This document shows, in pieces, positions 27,474 through 38,135 of a stretch of DNA of 64,000 bases. Each line of letters begins with the position of its first letter. Within the stretch, counting starts at the first letter, position 1. The stretch comes from Afifella aestuarii (GTDB lineage: Bacteria > Pseudomonadota > Alphaproteobacteria > Rhizobiales > Afifellaceae): positions 248,001 to 312,000 of the forward strand of contig NZ_SAUF01000005.1 in assembly GCF_004023665.1 (NCBI RefSeq), read 5' to 3'. The notes under the pieces are model-generated. The model had not been told where the DNA came from. It did no database searches and saw only the letters and a list, made by a program, of their open reading frames with translations. A program made the position numbers and the translations under genes.

Positions 27474-28508
27474 TCAGCTCAAAAGACGCTCGCGCACGAC
27501 GTCGGCCGCATAAGCGGTGGCATCGACCGCGCCGGCCCCCTCGAACTCGAGATCGACCCCATCGGGTCCTGTCAGAGACACGAGACCGCGAGCGTCGAGA
27601 TTTGAGGCGAATTCGTCATGACGGCGCGAGTGTCCGTTGAGCGGCAGGAGATTGACAGGATGCCCACTCGCGACCGCTTCTGACACCATCGAGACGGAAT
27701 CGGCGGTCACGATCAGGCGATCGGCCAGCGCGAGTAGCCCGAAATACGGATTGTCGCCGTTTCCGTCCCATTGCCAGTACCAGGGCTCGGGCTGAAATTC
27801 GCCGGCGAGAGATTGCTTCACCCGGTCTTCGGTACGCCGCGAGGGTGTCACCACGATACGCGCTCCGGTCGTCTCGTGCACGCCGCGGATGATCGCCTTG
27901 AGCCGAGTGAGGAAGGCCTCGCTCATCCAGTAATGGCGTGTCGGGCCCCCCAGAACGACGCCGATGAGGCTGTTTTCCGAACCGCGGAGGCGGGGCCCCC
28001 ATTGAGCTGCGGCCTCGTCGAGTTTTTCACGTGTCACACGATGCAGCGCGGTATCGACATTGACAACGTTCTCGCCGGCAAGATGGTCGTGGCGCATCGA
28101 AACGACGAGATCGAAATGGTGCACGGGCGTCAGCGGATTCTGAATGTGCACCGTCCGCGTGGTGCCTTCTGAAGCACTGTGGATTGCGATGGAGGCGGCG
28201 GTGGAACGGCGTCCACAGCTGATGAGGAGATCCGGCCAGGGCGGCGTGAGAAGGTCGCGTGAAGGATCGAGCCCGGTCAGTGCCGCGGGACACAAATGTC
28301 CCGGCAGCCACGACCAGGGCTGGCGGAGCCTGATCGTCTTCTCCTCGAACGGCACGCCCAAACGTTCTGCCAGTCCGAGGGCCTGGCTGCGCATGCCGGC
28401 CTCGCCGGTCGTCAACACCCAACAACGGGGCTTGGGCGGATTTGCGGAATGCGGAACCATGATCTGACGAAGGCCGGCGATAAGTTGAAGCGCGGGAACC
28501 GGTAGCAT
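27474..28508 (-). CDS. ELM1/GtrOC1-family protein (DUF1022)
   Basis: 344 residues. The opening PRCWVLTTGEAGMRSQALGLAERLG, then WPDLLISCGRRS, VHIQNPLTP, VVLGGPTRHY, and LADRLIVTADSVSMVSEAVASGHPV follow the bacterial family related to plant mitochondrial fission factor ELM1 and GtrOC1. The fold resembles a GT-B glycosyltransferase and bacterial members are thought to act in envelope sugar metabolism. Start is uncertain: ATG 28508 or ATG 28460, neither with a clear Shine-Dalgarno. It is 183 bp upstream of trxB. Confidence 0.8.
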   Translation of the reverse strand: MLPVPALQLIAGLRQIMVPHSANPPKPRCWVLTTGEAGMRSQALGLAERLGVPFEEKTIRLRQPWSWLPGHLCPAALTGLDPSRDLLTPPWPDLLISCGRRSTAASIAIHSASEGTTRTVHIQNPLTPVHHFDLVVSMRHDHLAGENVVNVDTALHRVTREKLDEAAAQWGPRLRGSENSLIGVVLGGPTRHYWMSEAFLTRLKAIIRGVHETTGARIVVTPSRRTEDRVKQSLAGEFQPEPWYWQWDGNGDNPYFGLLALADRLIVTADSVSMVSEAVASGHPVNLLPLNGHSRRHDEFASNLDARGLVSLTGPDGVDLEFEGAGAVDATAYAADVVRERLLS

Positions 28509-28640
28509 GCGGGAAGCCGGCGCGCCAAGTGCGCCTTCAGGCGCGGCTAAGACGGCCTTTTCGACCCCGTTTTGCCGTGTTGGAAGGCAGTGAGTGCCTA
28601 TGTTTCGGGCACATGCATGGCTGGCATGCAGACTCTTTCA
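28509..28640. other. Intergenic stretch upstream of the ELM1-family gene
   Basis: Part of a 432-bp gap without a protein gene between the ELM1-family gene and the DUF3775 gene. This half should hold the promoter of the ELM1-family gene. It contains short GCGCGCC / GGCGCG repeats, and I see no other feature in it. Confidence 0.4.
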
Positions 28641-28669
28641 TTGTGATCGACCGATTGTCGGACGATAAA
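28641..28669 (+). promoter_or_regulatory. Candidate promoter of the small RNA
   Basis: TTGTGA (28641-28646), a 17-nt spacer, then GATAAA (28664-28669). The spacing is ideal for the housekeeping sigma factor and predicts a start near 28676. The -35 lies on the repeat ATTGTGATCGACC. Motif match only. Confidence 0.45.
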
Positions 28670-28675
28670 GCGGGA

Positions 28676-28812
28676 GCTGACGAGCTCTTCGGGCACTTCC
28701 CTGTGGCCGCAGAGAGCAGCTGTTCCCCTCTTGGACGGCCGGTCATTGACCGGCTCCAAACTCTCCCGACGAGTCCTGGATATCAAACACCGGGGCTCGT
28801 CTTTTTTTTTGT
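28676..28812 (+). ncRNA. Candidate trans-acting small RNA, possibly AbcR-like
   Basis: About 135 nt between a promoter-like sequence and a strong intrinsic terminator, with no convincing reading frame. It contains an internal hairpin GCCGGT-CATTG-ACCGGC (around 28731-28747) and three CU-rich stretches predicted to be unpaired: CTTCCCTG, TTCCCCTCTTGG and ACTCTCCCGAC. This resembles the alpha-r15/AbcR layout, in which loops complementary to Shine-Dalgarno sequences repress ABC transporter mRNAs. The lsrB/vtlR regulator of such RNAs is 2.4 kb away. Identity is inferred from layout, not from alignment. Confidence 0.5.
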
Positions 28813-28813
28813 T
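28771..28813 (+). terminator. Strong intrinsic terminator
   Basis: GACGAGTCC pairs with GGGGCTCGTC across an A/T-rich loop and is followed by an unbroken run of nine or more T. No protein gene on the plus strand ends before it, which supports a non-coding transcript. Confidence 0.85.
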
Positions 28814-28940
28814 TCGGGCTAGTGGCTTGATGGGAGGGAACGGTTGCAGGCGAAGGCCACGTGACAACGCGTTCCGCTACAAGATGCAACACTCGTGCTA
28901 GGCTTTTTTGAAGGCCGGCACACAAGCAGAACACGGAACA

Positions 28941-29351
28941 ATGGCTGTCGATCTTTCTCTCGATCCCTCGACCCTCCGGCTTTTTGCCGACAAGGCCCGG
29001 ACGCTCAGTGCCGATTTGGAGGCGGGGTACGAGGACGGCCGCGAACACGAAATCGACCTCGACGCCGAGGGCATGCACGAATCGCATCATCACGACGCGC
29101 TCGCGGAAGAAGAGACCGACGACCAGACCGAGCAAGAGCTTCGCGAACTCATCGACGATCTGAATATCGATGAAGCGGCGGATCTGGTGGCGATCGTATG
29201 GATTGGGCGCGGGGATTACGGCGCCGACGATTGGGACGAGGCGCGCTCCGAAGCGAGAAGCCGCGCCCAGGGCAAGACCTCCAAGTACCTCCTCGGCATG
29301 CCGCTTCTCGCGGACCATATCGACGCCGGTCTCGACGCGCTGGATCTCTAG
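28941..29351 (+). CDS. DUF3775 protein
   Basis: 136 residues. The C-terminal half is the DUF3775 module: ELRELIDDLNIDEAADLVAI, WIGRGDYGADDWDEARSEA, and the end SKYLLGMPLLADHIDAGLDAL. The middle is acidic with a His cluster (HESHHHD). The ATG at 28941 follows GGAACA and begins MAVDLSLDPSTL. Cytoplasmic, no signal peptide or membrane span; function of the family is unknown. Confidence 0.85.
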   Translation: MAVDLSLDPSTLRLFADKARTLSADLEAGYEDGREHEIDLDAEGMHESHHHDALAEEETDDQTEQELRELIDDLNIDEAADLVAIVWIGRGDYGADDWDEARSEARSRAQGKTSKYLLGMPLLADHIDAGLDALDL

Positions 29352-29496
29352 GTCGTCCGTCTGGTCAAGGTGGCGCTTTCACCCTGCGGCTCTTTCTGAG
29401 CCGAAGCGAGAGCGTGGCGGCAAGCGCCGCTCTTGCAGAGCCATCGCGGAAACGGCACCGTGGCGCTATGGCGAATCAATCCTTACCGGGATCCCC

Positions 29497-29859
29497 GTGC
29501 CGTTCGTCTCAAATATCCGCCTGATCGTCTCACTGATCCTGTTGGGCGCTTTGGGCCTTCCATCTTCCGCTTCCGCGGCAGACGCCGCTTTGCGCCGCGA
29601 TGCGGTCATCCGCGTTCTGCCCACTGATGCGTCTGAGGTGCTCGTTGATGTGGCGAAGGGCTCCGAAGTCGTCGTCAACGGCTGCGCGCAGGCGGAGGGA
29701 TGGTGTCTGGTACGCCCCCGCTCGGGCGATGCGCGACATGGCTGGCTCCGGGGGGATGTGCTGACGGCGCTCGGGTTCAGTCGCCGGCGCGAAATCGGCG
29801 ATGATGCCGCCATAAATATCGAGACCGATGGGCAGGTGACGATCGTCGTCCTGCGATAG
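29497..29859 (+). CDS. Exported SH3-like domain protein
   Basis: 120 residues from a GTG with GGGA nearby. Signal peptide to about residue 27 (LPSSASA). The mature part is one bacterial SH3-like domain: DAVIRVLPTDASEVLVDVAKGSEVVV, then WCLVRP-SGDARHGWLRGDVL, followed by a short tail with a second beta hairpin. Such domains bind peptidoglycan or peptides in the periplasm. Two Cys (GCAQAEGWC) may form a disulfide. It follows the DUF3775 gene by 145 bp on the same strand. The start is not certain. Confidence 0.7.
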   Translation: MPFVSNIRLIVSLILLGALGLPSSASAADAALRRDAVIRVLPTDASEVLVDVAKGSEVVVNGCAQAEGWCLVRPRSGDARHGWLRGDVLTALGFSRRREIGDDAAINIETDGQVTIVVLR

Positions 29860-29898
29860 TGTGATCCAACGACGCTCAGACGAGGCGTCCATTCGGCG

Positions 29899-30576
29899 TT
29901 ACCATCTCCGATAGAGTTTCAGGCGAAGGCTGGCGTTCTGGCTGTCGAGCCCGATGTCGGAAACCGCCCCCACGAGCGACATGCCTTTGATCAGCTGCTG
30001 CTGGGCTTCAACAGAGCTGTGCCAGATGAAATCGGTATCCGACACGTATGACTGCGCCGTGAGCGCGGTGTCGGTCGGCAGGATGTTGAGCCGCAGATAA
30101 GGGGCCGTCGCCATCGTTTGCTCGGCATCGGACCCGACGCCTGAGCCGGAGAGGGCGTAACTCAGCTGCAGCGATGCTTCGACGAGGTTGCCGAAAGATT
30201 CGTCGCGCCCGATACGGGCCGCTATTCGGTAGCTGTTCTCCTCCGGGATCACATTGCCTTCGATCCAGGCCTTGTCCCAGGTCCAGTCGTAATTGGGGAA
30301 AGGGCCGGGCAGGGCGAGACTGTACCATGCCACATCCGTCGGCCGGTTCCCCCATTGCCACACGCGCGTGTCGACGCCGTGGGAGCCGCTGCCGGTCGTG
30401 CCGATGTCGACCCCGAAGCGACCGTCCAAATCACCGGCGCTCTGGGCGCCCAATGTGTAGATGGCCGCGCCGTCGGCGAGCGGCGAACGATTGACGATCA
30501 GCCAATCTCGTTGATCCGCCTCTGCCGATGAAACGAATGCGTGCAGGCCGAGGACGGACAAGATTCCGAGCGTCAT
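29899..30576 (-). CDS. Exported protein, possible outer membrane barrel
   Basis: 225 residues from ATG 30576. Signal peptide MTLGILSVLGLHAFVSSAEA. The mature chain alternates polar and hydrophobic residues (ASLRLKLYRRW at the end, APYLRLNILP, SYRIAARIGRD) and ends in Trp, which fits a beta-barrel targeted by the Bam complex. I do not recognise a named family. It diverges from uvrB across a 280-bp gap. Reading frame continues upstream without a better start, so the true start may differ slightly. Confidence 0.6.
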   Translation of the reverse strand: MTLGILSVLGLHAFVSSAEADQRDWLIVNRSPLADGAAIYTLGAQSAGDLDGRFGVDIGTTGSGSHGVDTRVWQWGNRPTDVAWYSLALPGPFPNYDWTWDKAWIEGNVIPEENSYRIAARIGRDESFGNLVEASLQLSYALSGSGVGSDAEQTMATAPYLRLNILPTDTALTAQSYVSDTDFIWHSSVEAQQQLIKGMSLVGAVSDIGLDSQNASLRLKLYRRW

Positions 30577-30856
30577 GATTTGCGGTCGGACGCGGCCGAC
30601 GCCGAGAGTGATCCGCAAGTCTCCAAACTCCAGGTCAGGTAAGCCGGTGCGAAGACCCCCGGACGTTCCTCCAAATTCAAATTGCTTTCGTTCCAAGATA
30701 GAAGCTCTTGTGGCGAAATGAAGAATCCCGTTATGCGGGTATGTGACACGGGCAGGTTGTGAGAGGCTGTGGCGGGTAAAGCCGTCGCCCTCGGCGGCTG
30801 GCGAAAGCTGCGGCGCAGGCCTTTTCGCGCCCGCATGGCTGGTCCATATAGCGAAC

Positions 30857-33883
<3,027 letters not shown>

Positions 33884-33889
33884 CGACGC

Positions 33890-34798
33890 TCAGGCTTTGA
33901 TCACTTCGGCGATCGCCTTGCCGATCTCGGCAAAGCCGGCATTGCGCTCGTCGAACGAGGCGCCGCTTTCCGTCAGATAGATGGAGGCGATGATGGGCTT
34001 GCGTCCGCTCGGCCAGATGACGGCAACGTCGTTCATGGTACCGTTGCCGCCGCCGCCCGTCTTGTCGCCGACGAGGAAGTCGCCGGGAAGACCGGCACGC
34101 AGCTTCTCGTCGCCCGTCTTGTTGGTGCACATCCATCTCTTGAGATACAGGCGGGATCGGTCCGAGAGGCTGCCTTTGACAAGAAGCGTCTGCGCATCGC
34201 GGGCCATGGCGCGCGGGCTGGTCGTGTCCCTTGGATCTCCGGGCGTCGCCTCGTTGAGCTCCGTTTCCCGGCGGTCGAGGCGGGTCACCTGATCGCCGAT
34301 GGAGCGAGCGAAAGATGTGATCGCGGGCGGTCCGCCGAGGCTGTCGAGGATCAGGTTGCCGGCCGTGTTGTCGCTTTGCGTCATTGCCGCGACGCAGAGA
34401 TCCGCAAGTGTCATCCCCTCACCACCGACATGTTCCTTGGTGACGGGCGAATAGGTCACGAGGTTCTTTTCCTCGAAGCTGATGCGACGCTCGAGATCTT
34501 CCTCGCCCATATCGACCTTCGCCAGCACGGCGCCGCAGGCGAGCAGCTTGAAGGTGCTGCACATTGGGAAACGCTCGTCCGCACGCTGGGCCCATTCGCG
34601 ACCCGTCTCGATGTCGAGGACATAGGCACCGAGACGCGCATTCAGGCGCTGTTCCACTTCGGAGAGCGTGCGTGTCAGCACGTCCTGCGGAGGATTGTCG
34701 TCAGCGGTCTGTGCGAAAAGCGGGGCGGGCAAAAACGCGCTGCCGGCCATCGCGGCCATGAGGGCCGTGAAGCTGCGGCGCGTCGGCATCGTATCCAT
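33890..34798 (-). CDS. bla: Class A (serine) beta-lactamase, Tat-exported
   Basis: 302 residues. N-terminal twin-arginine signal TRRSFTALMAA, cleavage near residue 29 (LFAQ). All class A motifs are present: S81-TFK-84 (Ambler S70xxK), S142-DN (SDN loop), E178-TELN (Glu166 general base), and K246-TG. Cys80 is at Ambler 69 but no Cys is found at the 238 position, so the carbapenemase-type disulfide is absent. Hydrolyses beta-lactams in the periplasm; spectrum cannot be read. Convergent with uvrB, 6 bp apart. No ampR-like gene is adjacent. Confidence 0.94.
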   Translation of the reverse strand: MDTMPTRRSFTALMAAMAGSAFLPAPLFAQTADDNPPQDVLTRTLSEVEQRLNARLGAYVLDIETGREWAQRADERFPMCSTFKLLACGAVLAKVDMGEEDLERRISFEEKNLVTYSPVTKEHVGGEGMTLADLCVAAMTQSDNTAGNLILDSLGGPPAITSFARSIGDQVTRLDRRETELNEATPGDPRDTTSPRAMARDAQTLLVKGSLSDRSRLYLKRWMCTNKTGDEKLRAGLPGDFLVGDKTGGGGNGTMNDVAVIWPSGRKPIIASIYLTESGASFDERNAGFAEIGKAIAEVIKA

Positions 34799-34924
34799 GT
34801 CGGTTCCTTCCTGACATCTGCGGCAGGCGGGCCGCTAGCTGCGTCGGAAGACGGAATTAAGGCCAAACCGCAAAGTGCGAATGTCAGCTTGTGAATGGTC
34901 GAAAGCTGCCCCACATCAATTGTC

Positions 34925-35251
34925 ATGTGCAGGTCAGCTTCACGTCCGAGCCGGGGTTCAGGCCGGTCCCTTTTGGGATTGGCGCTCGTCGGTCTCCTCG
35001 CGCTCGCTACGATCCCCTCTGTTGCGATGGCGCAGAGCTTTGGCAACCCCGATCGGCCGCGGATCCCGCGGGTTGACGTGCCGAAGCTGAAAGCTCCGGA
35101 TCCGATCAACAACCCCTATGATCAGCCACGCCTTCGCCAGCGTCAGCTGGAGAACCAGCGCATTTTCGCACCGCCCGGCTGTGCCGGAAATCTCACGGCG
35201 CAGCAGCGCGCAAGGTGTCGGGCGCAATATCAGTATCGCGAAGAGAACTGA
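34925..35251 (+). CDS. Small exported protein, unknown function
   Basis: 108 residues if started at ATG 34925 (MCRSASRPS); an ATG 30 nt upstream would give 118. Neither has a good Shine-Dalgarno. A signal peptide is clear (LLGLALVGLLALATIPSVAMAQ). The mature chain is Pro/Arg/Gln-rich (RPRIPRVDVPKLKAPDPINNPYDQPRLRQRQLENQR) in two stretches, with a Cys pair (GCAGNL, ARCRAQY) near the end. Not a family I can name. It diverges from bla and precedes the DUF72 gene by 118 bp. Confidence 0.6.
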   Translation: MCRSASRPSRGSGRSLLGLALVGLLALATIPSVAMAQSFGNPDRPRIPRVDVPKLKAPDPINNPYDQPRLRQRQLENQRIFAPPGCAGNLTAQQRARCRAQYQYREEN

Positions 35252-35369
35252 CGGCGGGGGCCGGGCGGCTTTCTGACGCGGACGTACCGTCAGGTTCCTC
35301 AGCGTTTTTTCGGGTTGCTTCCACATTCAAGGCAGGGAAGGGTCTCTCTCCAGGAAGAGGAGGCGAGGC

Positions 35370-36212
35370 ATGCCGGCGCAAAACAGGTCCGAAGAGAAAA
35401 ACTCGGCTCGGACGGGACCCATCCGGGTTGGCATAGGCGGTTGGACCTTCGAACCCTGGCGCGGCACCTTCTATCCAGAAAAGCTGCCGAAGACGCGCGA
35501 GCTCGAATATGCGGCGTCCAAGCTGACGGCGATCGAAATCAACGGCACCTTCTATCGCGGCCAGAGCGCCAAGAGTTTTGGCAAATGGCACGACGAGACG
35601 CCGGACGATTTTGTCTTCGCTCTGAAGGGGCATCGCGCCATTTCCATGAAGAAGAAGCTCGCCGAAACCGGCGACAGTCTCGATTGGTTCATCAACGGCG
35701 GCATCGCCGAGTTGAAGCAAAAGCTCGGTCCGATCCTGTGGCAGTTCGCGCCGAGCCGTTCCTTCGATGGTGAGGATATTTCCGCTTTCCTGAAGCTCCT
35801 GCCGCAGGAAGTCGACGGTCTGCCGCTTCGCCACGCACTCGAAGTCCGCCACGGGAGCTTCCTGTGTGAGGAATTCGTCGATCTCGCGCGCCGCCACAAC
35901 GTGGCGATCGTCTATGCCGAGTCAGACGATTATCCGGGGCTCGCCGAGCCGACAGCCGATTTCGCCTATCTGCGGCTGATGCGCACGCGCGAGGAGGAGA
36001 AGACCGGCTATTCTCCTTCCGATCTCGAGAACTGGGCGGAGCGTGCGCGCGTCTTGGCGCAGGGAAGCGTGCCCGACGATCTGCCTCGTCTGTCGGACAA
36101 AGCCTCTAAGGGGACGGCCGGTTTCCTCTCTGTTTTCGTCTTCTTTATCGCTGGCGAGAAGGTCCGCAATCCACATGCGGCGATGGACCTTATGGCACGG
36201 CTTGAAGCCTGA
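35370..36212 (+). CDS. DUF72 (YecE-like) protein
   Basis: 280 residues. TIM-barrel DUF72 signatures: IRVGIGGWTFEPWRGTFYP near residue 18, YAASKLTAIEINGTFYRGQS near 46, FALKGHRAIS near 83, and LRHALEVRHGSF near 152. The family is widespread and cytoplasmic with no established reaction. The ATG follows AGGAAGAGGAGGCG. Nothing unusual in length. Confidence 0.9.
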   Translation: MPAQNRSEEKNSARTGPIRVGIGGWTFEPWRGTFYPEKLPKTRELEYAASKLTAIEINGTFYRGQSAKSFGKWHDETPDDFVFALKGHRAISMKKKLAETGDSLDWFINGGIAELKQKLGPILWQFAPSRSFDGEDISAFLKLLPQEVDGLPLRHALEVRHGSFLCEEFVDLARRHNVAIVYAESDDYPGLAEPTADFAYLRLMRTREEEKTGYSPSDLENWAERARVLAQGSVPDDLPRLSDKASKGTAGFLSVFVFFIAGEKVRNPHAAMDLMARLEA

Positions 36213-36305
36213 TCTCGACCCCGCGATCGGCGAACCGGGAAAGCGTCTCGTCATTTGCGGACGATGTGGTTATCTAACGACGTCCGGCAGATGGAGACGA
36301 GGCAC

Positions 36306-36485
36306 ATGTCCACAGAGCCGCAGCTCTACAAGAAGGCCAAGGATCGACGAAAGAAGGCGCCGGTGAAGCGCGTTCAGCTGTCGGCCGAGGAGCGCCGCGC
36401 CTACGAAGAATTGATGCAGGAACGGCAAAAGCGCGACAAAGAGCACACGCAGTTCCTCCCCGAGGACCGCCAAACGCGGCGCTAA
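36306..36485 (+). CDS. Small basic/acidic helical protein, unknown function
   Basis: 59 residues, very rich in Lys, Arg, Glu and Gln: KKAKDRRKKAPVKRVQ then SAEERRAYEELMQERQKRDKE, almost certainly one long helix. Start ATG 36306 (MSTEPQLYKK) chosen for GAGG 5 nt upstream; METRH at 36291 is the alternative. Stand-alone, 93 bp after the DUF72 gene. I know similar short proteins in Hyphomicrobiales but no function. Confidence 0.6.
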   Translation: MSTEPQLYKKAKDRRKKAPVKRVQLSAEERRAYEELMQERQKRDKEHTQFLPEDRQTRR

Positions 36486-36606
36486 ATGCGCCGTAACACC
36501 TGCGCTGGTATCTGAACGGGCGGCGAGGGCCTCGGCGTCTTCATGAGCCGTATCAGGCCCCAGCGGTGGTCTTGTCCGCGAAGGCGGCTCGTCCTAGCTG
36601 GGGGAC

Positions 36607-36963
36607 ATGAGCATTCGTCCGCCGCGCATTCTTGCTCCGAGCAAGCAGTCTTCGCCCTACGACGCCCTCGAGCACGAGATGATGGCGGAGAGGGCTGCAA
36701 GCCTCTCGCGCATCGCCTCGCGCTTTGAAGACGCTCTGACAGCCTGGCGTCGCCTTGAAGACGCGGCGAAAGCTGGCGACCGCGAACCTGCCATCGAAGA
36801 TGCTCGCGCGCGGGCGTTGGACGAGGCGGCTCAGGCCTTGTGGGCACTCGTTGTGCAGCGTGAGGCGCTCGGTCTCCCGGGTACGGAACGGCTGATGCGC
36901 GAATACGACGTGCCGCGGGTGCTGCGTGCAAGGCTTGGGATCGTGAGAAAGCCGGCGCTGTGA
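36607..36963 (+). CDS. Conserved helical protein (resembles DUF6665)
   Basis: 118 residues, cytoplasmic and mostly helical: ALEHEMMAERAASLSRIASRFEDALTAW, DEAAQALWALVVQREALGL, and an end MREYDVPRVLRARLGI. The order of these blocks resembles DUF6665 proteins of Hyphomicrobiales, which I recall rather than aligned. GGGGGA precedes the ATG closely. It stands between the small helical protein and the cold-shock gene without overlap. Confidence 0.65.
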   Translation: MSIRPPRILAPSKQSSPYDALEHEMMAERAASLSRIASRFEDALTAWRRLEDAAKAGDREPAIEDARARALDEAAQALWALVVQREALGLPGTERLMREYDVPRVLRARLGIVRKPAL

Positions 36964-37184
36964 CGAGGCTGGAGAGGCGGCGCCTTGTTATCTTTGGCGT
37001 TTCCCTTCATAACGCGCTTGGGCGCGTAAATGTTGGATGGGCGCGTCCCGACGACCGGTTAAGTCTGCGCCGCGCGGTTTAGTACCCGACCGGTAGGTGA
37101 TGTCTTTCCCGACTGTTTCGAAATTCGGGTGCGGTGATGAGCCGACCTCGATGAATCCGACTACAAAGGGAAAGGGTTTCTCCC
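36964..37184 (+). promoter_or_regulatory. Upstream/leader region of the first cold-shock gene
   Basis: 221 bp without a gene before cspA. It has two ACCGGT blocks (near 37056 and 37090) that could pair, and it ends in AAAGGGAAAGGGTTTCTCCC before ATG. Cold-shock genes often have long structured leaders; I see no diagnostic cold box. Confidence 0.3.
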
Positions 37185-37397
37185 ATGAGCCAGACCGGCA
37201 CCGTTAAGTTCTTTGATTCCACGCGCGGCTTCGGCTTCATCGCTCCGGAAGATGGCAGCAAGGACGTTTTCGTCCACATTTCGGCCGTTGAGCGCTCTGG
37301 ACTTCCGGGTCTTGTCGAAGGCAATCGCGTCAGCTTCGAGCTGCAGCAGGATCCCAGGGGCCGCGGCCCGCAGGCGGTCAATCTCCAGCTTGCCTGA
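37185..37397 (+). CDS. cspA: Cold-shock protein (single CSD)
   Basis: 70 residues, one OB-fold cold-shock domain. RNP1 is GFGFIAPEDG and RNP2 is DVFVHISAV, both intact. The protein binds single-stranded RNA/DNA and melts secondary structure in the cytoplasm. It is 75 percent or so identical by eye to the CSD of the glycine-rich paralogue at 39452, so the two are recent relatives. Followed by an intrinsic terminator. Confidence 0.95.
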   Translation: MSQTGTVKFFDSTRGFGFIAPEDGSKDVFVHISAVERSGLPGLVEGNRVSFELQQDPRGRGPQAVNLQLA

Positions 37398-37444
37398 TTG
37401 CTTTTGCTCCGGGGTGTGACTGCTCCGAGCCAGATTTGACGATC

Positions 37445-37473
37445 GAACCGCCGGCATGTCCGGCGGTTTTTGT
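37445..37473 (+). terminator. Intrinsic terminator after cspA
   Basis: AACCGCCGG, loop CATGT, CCGGCGGTT, then TTTTGTTT. Near-symmetric, and it abuts the stop codon of the convergent universal stress gene, so it may serve both. Confidence 0.9.
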
Positions 37474-37869
37474 TTAGCGCACCACCAGCACCGAGCACGG
37501 GCTGTGCAGGACCACATTGGCTGCGTTTGACCCCATGACATAGTCGCCAAGATTGGGGTTGTGCGACGCCATAACCACGAGATCGATCTTTTCCTGGTTG
37601 ATCGCCGCACGGATGCCGCGAGCCACGGTCCCGGAGCGGTAGATGGCGCGGCTTCGGATATCTTCGGGCAGATACTCGCGCCGGAACACCTCCACGGCGG
37701 GGAGGTGATGCGTTGGGAACTGCGAAAAGTCCGCTTCCATCTGGGGAAACACACTCAAAACCACGAGCTCGGCGTCATAGAGACGCGCGAGTTCGATCGC
37801 CGTCGTGACGGATTTCTTCCAGCTGGCGATGTGGTCGAGGTCGATCGGAAGCAAGATCCGGCTCACCAT
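37474..37869 (-). CDS. Universal stress protein (UspA family)
   Basis: 131 residues, one Usp domain. Starts MVSRILLPIDLDH, has LARLYDAELVVLSVFP near 35, and ends IDLVVMASHNPNLG, then MGSNAANVVLHSPCSVLVV. The ATP-binding loop normally reads G-x2-G-x9-G-S/T; here NPNLGDYVMGS lacks the first Gly, so nucleotide binding is doubtful. GGGAGGACGGCG precedes the ATG at 37869; the longer frame upstream is not family-like. Confidence 0.88.
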   Translation of the reverse strand: MVSRILLPIDLDHIASWKKSVTTAIELARLYDAELVVLSVFPQMEADFSQFPTHHLPAVEVFRREYLPEDIRSRAIYRSGTVARGIRAAINQEKIDLVVMASHNPNLGDYVMGSNAANVVLHSPCSVLVVR

Positions 37870-38043
37870 CGCCGTCCTCCCAGGTTTCTTGTATCTCGGC
37901 CATGATGCGCTCAAGGCATGTTGCGCGCCCATGCGCCGCCAAGCCGCGCGACATCGTTTGAGGTCATCAGGGTGTCGCTGTCGACCTCCGGTTTTGCCGA
38001 AGTCTCTCACGGCCTCGCGAGCGTGATGGCAAGGAGGCGCGTT

Positions 38044-38063
38044 CGTTCAGCCATCGTTCAGCC
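38044..38063 (+). promoter_or_regulatory. Tandem direct repeat upstream of the BA14K gene
   Basis: CGTTCAGCC occurs at 38044-38052 and again at 38055-38063, 11 bp apart, i.e. one helical turn, as for OmpR-family regulator sites. It is 73 bp upstream of the BA14K start codon. The regulator is unknown. Confidence 0.4.
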
Positions 38064-38135
38064 TGGAAGTCCTACCAATCTCATCAAGAAGCCGGAGATG
38101 ATCTTCCGGCGGGGCTTATTGGCAAGGAAACGACG

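Noticed and set aside
28529-28822. A 97-codon plus-strand frame in the gap after the ELM1-family gene
   Set aside because: No ribosome binding site, no family look, and it runs into the terminator T run (its end reads GLVFFFV from the T tract). The small RNA explanation fits better.
30577-30856. LexA (SOS) box upstream of uvrB
   Set aside because: I looked for GTTC-N7-GTTC or GAAC-N7-GAAC in the 280-bp upstream region; single GTTC/GAAC elements occur but not with the 7-nt spacing.
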